Positions 6,323-8,855 of a stretch of 8,855 bases of DNA are shown piece after piece. How positions within the stretch are numbered: the first letter of the stretch is position 1; each line of letters starts with the position of its first letter. The translations under genes were made by a program, and so were the position numbers. Below the pieces are notes generated by a model. The model was not told where the DNA came from. It saw only the letters and a list, made by a program, of their open reading frames with translations, and made no database searches. The stretch is from a bacterium (lineage in GTDB: Bacteria > Patescibacteriota > Minisyncoccia > Phycocordibacterales > Phycocordibacteraceae): assembly GCA_021781865.1 (NCBI GenBank), contig JAJXVZ010000022.1, forward strand, positions 1-8,855, given 5' to 3'.

Positions 6323-7278
6323 TACACCCCGATGGTGCGACGCACTTCTTCCATTTTTGCCTCGCTTATCGTGCGAGCTTCCTGCCGTCCTCTCGCAAGG
6401 ACGTCATCGATAATGCTTGAGTCATCCTTGAGTAATCCGTAGGCAGCGCGTAACGGCGCAAGATAACGATCGAGATCTTCTATCAGGAGTTCCTTAAGCG
6501 CTTTGTAATTGCCGCGATGCGCATCATAAAGCGGTAGCAGTTCCGCATCGGTCCTGACGAGTCGATGCATTCGGTACACATTTTCGGGTCGTTTACCTGA
6601 GGAATCGGTCACGATGCTCATGATTTGTTTTGCAAGTTCATCACGCGAGGCGAAAATCGAAATGGTGTTCCCATAACTCTTGCTCATCTTCTGGCCGTCG
6701 ATGCCGGGAACCGTTGCGACCTCAGGCATAATGTATGCTTCCGGAAGCCTAAAAACATCTGCTTTGAAAATTCTATTGAATTTTTCCGCTACATCACGTG
6801 TTATTTCAACGTGTTGCTTTTGATCGGCACCCACCGGTACAACCGCCGTATCGTAGAGGAGAATGTCTGCCGCCATCAACAGAGGATAATTGAATGTTCC
6901 GACGCTGATTTCTTTATTTTTCGCCTCCGCATCTTTATATGCGTGCGCACGCATAAGATAGGGCATCGTAGTTATGGTGTCGAAAATCCAACACAACTCA
7001 GTATGTGCTGGCACGTCCGATTGTTTAAAAAAGATGACTTCTTTCGGATCAAGTCCAGTGGCAATATATGCTCTCACGAGTTCACGTGTGCGCTGACGCA
7101 TTTCCTCGGCGTCTTGCACGGTATTGAGAGCATGATAATTCGCGACAAAAACAAGCAATTGGTACTTCCCGGTTTTTGAAAGCTCCACAAGCTGACGCAT
7201 CACGCCAAAATAGTTGCCTATATGTAAATCGCCCGTCGGTTTAATCGCAGAAAGCAAGATGGGTTTTTTGCCGGTCAT
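6319..7278 (-). CDS. trpS: Tryptophanyl-tRNA synthetase
   Basis: A 319-aa class Ic synthetase that activates tryptophan and charges tRNA-Trp in the cytosol. The nucleotide-binding signature is present: SAIKPTGDLHIGNYFG (10-25, HIGN standing for HIGH) and KMSKS (197-201). The core VGTFNYPLLMAADILLYD (126-143) and VGADQKQHVEITRDVAEKFN (149-168) contains the conserved tryptophan-site and dimer-interface elements of bacterial TrpRS. Length is close to the 320-340 aa norm, and there is no extra domain. The ATG at 7278 lies immediately before MTGKKPILLSAIKP, the usual N-terminal distance to the HIGH loop; no Shine-Dalgarno is visible. It follows the repeat-protein gene after 68 nt. No tryptophan leader peptide or T-box-like structure could be recognised in that short gap. 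Confidence 0.96.
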   Translation of the reverse strand: MTGKKPILLSAIKPTGDLHIGNYFGVMRQLVELSKTGKYQLLVFVANYHALNTVQDAEEMRQRTRELVRAYIATGLDPKEVIFFKQSDVPAHTELCWIFDTITTMPYLMRAHAYKDAEAKNKEISVGTFNYPLLMAADILLYDTAVVPVGADQKQHVEITRDVAEKFNRIFKADVFRLPEAYIMPEVATVPGIDGQKMSKSYGNTISIFASRDELAKQIMSIVTDSSGKRPENVYRMHRLVRTDAELLPLYDAHRGNYKALKELLIEDLDRYLAPLRAAYGLLKDDSSIIDDVLARGRQEARTISEAKMEEVRRTIGVY

Positions 7279-7346
7279 GGAATGACGATACCATAAATTT
7301 ACCGAGTCTATGATCTGAAAATGCTAAGGTGCACCGCGGTTGTTTT
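7279..7346. other. Gap between the repeat-protein gene and trpS
   Basis: A 68-nt interval. It holds an ACCGCGGT palindrome next to GGTGCACC but no convincing terminator or promoter; -10-like TATGGT lacks a matching -35. A short TTTTTC/GAAAAA hairpin overlaps the preceding stop codon. Confidence 0.4.
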
Positions 7347-8204
7347 TCAAAGGAAAAATCTTAACAACATTATTACCGCAAACGCTACGATCAGAATGAG
7401 CACAGGAACGGCGACACTTTTCAAAAATCCAGTGGCGGCAGAAGAAGTACCGCTGGTAAGAACGGTGGGTGCAGGCGTATGGGAATAGGATTGAGAACCT
7501 GTTGGCTGATTCTGAATACTTGTTTGATAACCTCCCGCGAAAAGAGAGGAGCCACCCTCTCCTGCCCCAACAGCGGCTAACGGCGGTGGAAGTGTGCCGG
7601 CGGGAGGGTTAGCTGACAAAGGAGTCCCGGTAGAAGGAGTGTACGCAGAGGTTGTTGACGTGGATGCAGCTGAGTTCGACTGATTTGAAGGCGGTAAGGT
7701 ATAAACGGGAGATATGCTACCGGCTTGGTTTTGGCTAGTAGCGGAAGGTTTCCAGGTGGTTACAACATCACAATTCGTGCAATTGAAATTGAGTGCGTAG
7801 CTTGTGCCATCAACAGTGCCGCCCGTCGCTTCGCCCGTAAACTTGCCTGCAGCATCTATCTTGACGCCCGAAAAATCCACCCACCCAGCCGTCTCATCCC
7901 AAGCGAAACCCGAGAGGTTCCCTGCCCCGTCATTCTTTACGCCGCCTTCCGTTGGGGAAAAGTTGATCCAGCCATCGTTAGCACTCCAGGCGTAGCCCGT
8001 GAGAGCGGTGCTAGTTACCGTGACACCTCCATTCGTCGGATTGAAGTTAACCCACCCACCCACGTTACTCCAGGCATACTTGTATGTGCTGTTAATGCTG
8101 CTAGTTGCAGCAAAAGCGGTGGAAGCTCCGAAGAGTATAAGGCCGAGCAAGAGGAGAGCTCTTTGGAGAAAATTATTTCTTTGTGGCGGTAGTTGTGATT
8201 GCAT
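7347..8204 (-). CDS. Secreted, C-terminally anchored protein with three YAWS-type repeats
   Basis: A 285-aa envelope protein of unknown function. Residues 10-32 form a signal peptide (NNFLQRALLLLGLILF ... AFA, likely cut before ATSS). Three tandem repeats of about 28 residues follow at about 43-124, each with a YAW or FAW opening, a GW(I/V)(N/D)F centre and a GGV or GVK turn. A short NCTNCDVVTTW segment (141-151) carries a Cys pair (C142, C145). Residues 152-255 are a Ser/Thr/Pro/Gly/Gln-rich stalk, and 262-284 form a C-terminal transmembrane helix ending RFFL. This suggests a surface-displayed domain on a flexible linker. The start ATG at 8204 overlaps the upstream gene by 32 nt; a later start would cut the signal peptide. 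YAWSENIGWINF-like repeats are, to my knowledge, frequent in Patescibacteria surface proteins, with no proven role. Confidence 0.85.
   Translation of the reverse strand: MQSQLPPQRNNFLQRALLLLGLILFGASTAFAATSSINSTYKYAWSNVGGWVNFNPTNGGVTVTSTALTGYAWSANDGWINFSPTEGGVKNDGAGNLSGFAWDETAGWVDFSGVKIDAAGKFTGEATGGTVDGTSYALNFNCTNCDVVTTWKPSATSQNQAGSISPVYTLPPSNQSNSAASTSTTSAYTPSTGTPLSANPPAGTLPPPLAAVGAGEGGSSLFAGGYQTSIQNQPTGSQSYSHTPAPTVLTSGTSSAATGFLKSVAVPVLILIVAFAVIMLLRFFL
7833..8084 (-). repeat. Three tandem protein repeats, YAW...GW(I/V)(N/D)F
   Basis: Copies open at residues 43 (YAWSNVGGWVNF), 71 (YAWSANDGWINF) and 100 (FAWDETAGWVDF) of the encoded protein, with spacings of 28 and 29 residues. The third copy is more divergent and shorter. 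The aromatic and glycine positions suggest small beta-hairpin units. Confidence 0.8.
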
Positions 8205-8676
8205 GGATAGTTGTTGTCGTCGGCGTTGTGGTTGATGGCGGCACGACGGTTGTTGATTGCGACGCCGTTTGTTGCGTCACGGGCCCTACGGCGATAAGCT
8301 TGTCCTCCGACGGACGATAAAGTATGGCCGTACGAGCGTTTGCATAGATGATGAGAACATCGCCGTTTTCGGCATTCGCAAGAAATGGCTGCGTCTGTTT
8401 GACGGATGCGGCGTCTGTGACAGTGACCATGGTAGGTGTTTCATTTGCTGGTAGTTCAATAAGCCTTCCGACCTTTTGCAAGATGGCATCTGCCTGCTGT
8501 TGACCCGCAAGTCCAGGATTCTCCTGATAAACCACATAACGACCGAGCTCATAAAACCCGTACGACCAAAGGATTATGATAATGAGAAAGAACCAGATGA
8601 AAAAGCGGCGAATAAAACGAAAAAGACGTTGAAATAGCGTTGTGTGTTGTACCGTGTGCTCGTCAGAGGACTCCAT
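8173..8676 (-). CDS. Single-pass membrane protein with conserved extracytoplasmic domain and Thr-rich tail
   Basis: A 167-aa protein of unknown function. A basic segment (RLFRFIRRFF, 17-26) precedes a transmembrane helix at about 26-44, predicting an N-in, C-out topology. Residues 66-133 look like a compact folded domain: VGRLIELPANETPTMVTVTD, then QPFLANAENGDVLIIYANARTAILYRPSEDKLIAVGPV in consecutive segments. I recall a similar 'LP..E.PT..TVTD..QPF..A.NGD..LIY...AILYRPS' domain in Patescibacteria hypothetical proteins. The C-terminus (137-167) is Thr/Ser-rich and ends TKK. The ATG at 8676 comes 21 nt after the previous stop, with no Shine-Dalgarno. It overlaps the downstream repeat-protein gene by 32 nt, so the two are probably co-expressed. 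Confidence 0.8.
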   Translation of the reverse strand: MESSDEHTVQHTTLFQRLFRFIRRFFIWFFLIIIILWSYGFYELGRYVVYQENPGLAGQQQADAILQKVGRLIELPANETPTMVTVTDAASVKQTQPFLANAENGDVLIIYANARTAILYRPSEDKLIAVGPVTQQTASQSTTVVPPSTTTPTTTTIHAITTTATKK

Positions 8677-8697
8677 AGGTGATCAAAGTATACGTTA

Positions 8698-8855
8698 TTA
8701 CGGTGATGTCGTCGACCCAGAGTTTCCCGCAGTTATCCCCACCGTCGCAGTACAGGAAGCGGAGCCGCCAGTTCCGGAGGCTGTGCCGGTATAGGTGGTG
8801 GTTGCGGTGATGGCGGAGGTGGTGACTGAACCTGAGGCAGGCGTGCTTGAGCCGA
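8698..8855 (-). CDS. C-terminal end of a Ser/Thr/Gly-rich, probably exported protein (partial)
   Basis: The frame enters from the right window edge and ends at tandem stops TAATAA (8700-8695). The 51 visible residues are low in charge and rich in Thr, Ser, Gly and Ala, with segments such as ITATTTYTGTASGTGGS and SCTATVGITAG, ending STTSP. The TYT...GTGGSASCTATV pattern resembles the last strands of Ig-like repeats in Patescibacteria surface proteins, but the match is weak. There is no C-terminal anchor or sorting motif in view. The following membrane-protein gene starts 21 nt later, so an operon is likely. The open frame, normal stop and matching envelope context support a real gene; its identity is unknown. 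Confidence 0.55.
   Translation of the reverse strand, partial: GSSTPASGSVTTSAITATTTYTGTASGTGGSASCTATVGITAGNSGSTTSP

Noticed and set aside
6625..7179. Plus-strand open frame of 184 codons
   Set aside because: Fully antisense to the trpS core; no domain, signal or upstream ribosome site.
1..8855. Alternative genetic code (UGA as Gly, as in some Patescibacteria)
   Set aside because: Several genes end in TGA at the expected family length, and no conserved position needs a TGA codon.
1..8855. tRNA genes, CRISPR arrays, insertion sequences or attachment sites
   Set aside because: Gaps are at most 81 nt and show no cloverleaf, spaced repeats, terminal inverted repeats or transposase fragments.

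Overview
All supportable genes in this window lie on the minus strand, so genes are transcribed from high to low coordinates. The standard code is used: several genes end in TGA, and no gene needs UGA as a sense codon. The organism looks like a member of the Candidate Phyla Radiation (Patescibacteria, probably Parcubacteria-like). This inference rests on three things: a small exported protein with three YAW...GW(I/V)(N/D)F repeats, a small TM protein with a 'VTVTDA...AILYRPS' core that I associate with those genomes, and compact gene spacing with mostly non-Shine-Dalgarno starts. It comes from memory of family patterns, not from a search.

Reading in transcription order: (1) 8855-7347 is an envelope group. 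It has the C-terminal end of a Ser/Thr/Gly-rich protein, a 167-aa single-TM protein with a Thr-rich tail, and a 285-aa secreted, C-terminally anchored repeat protein whose start overlaps the previous gene. (2) 7278-6319 is tryptophanyl-tRNA synthetase (trpS). (3) 6244-5246 is a divergent M19 membrane-dipeptidase homologue. It has its own good promoter overlapping the trpS stop codon, a leader hairpin, and the only well-placed Shine-Dalgarno sequence in the window; it ends at a strong intrinsic terminator. (4) 5189-1 is a tightly packed run: aspS, pepA (M17 leucyl aminopeptidase), scpA, scpB, an S11 D-Ala-D-Ala carboxypeptidase, and the first 25 codons of what is probably mraY. It joins tRNA charging, peptide turnover, chromosome segregation (ScpA/ScpB with SMC) and cell-wall synthesis. 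Neighbours overlap or sit 4 nt apart except for an 81-nt scpA-scpB gap.

No gap exceeds 81 nt, and I see no tRNA, rRNA, CRISPR, insertion sequence or transfer signature. I do not see a clearly new multi-gene system. The points most worth a second look are a bacterial-type AspRS that has lost the GAD insertion domain, the M19 homologue lacking the usual first metal-site residues, the odd scpB translation start region, the terminator packed against the aspS start, and the uncharacterised envelope group.
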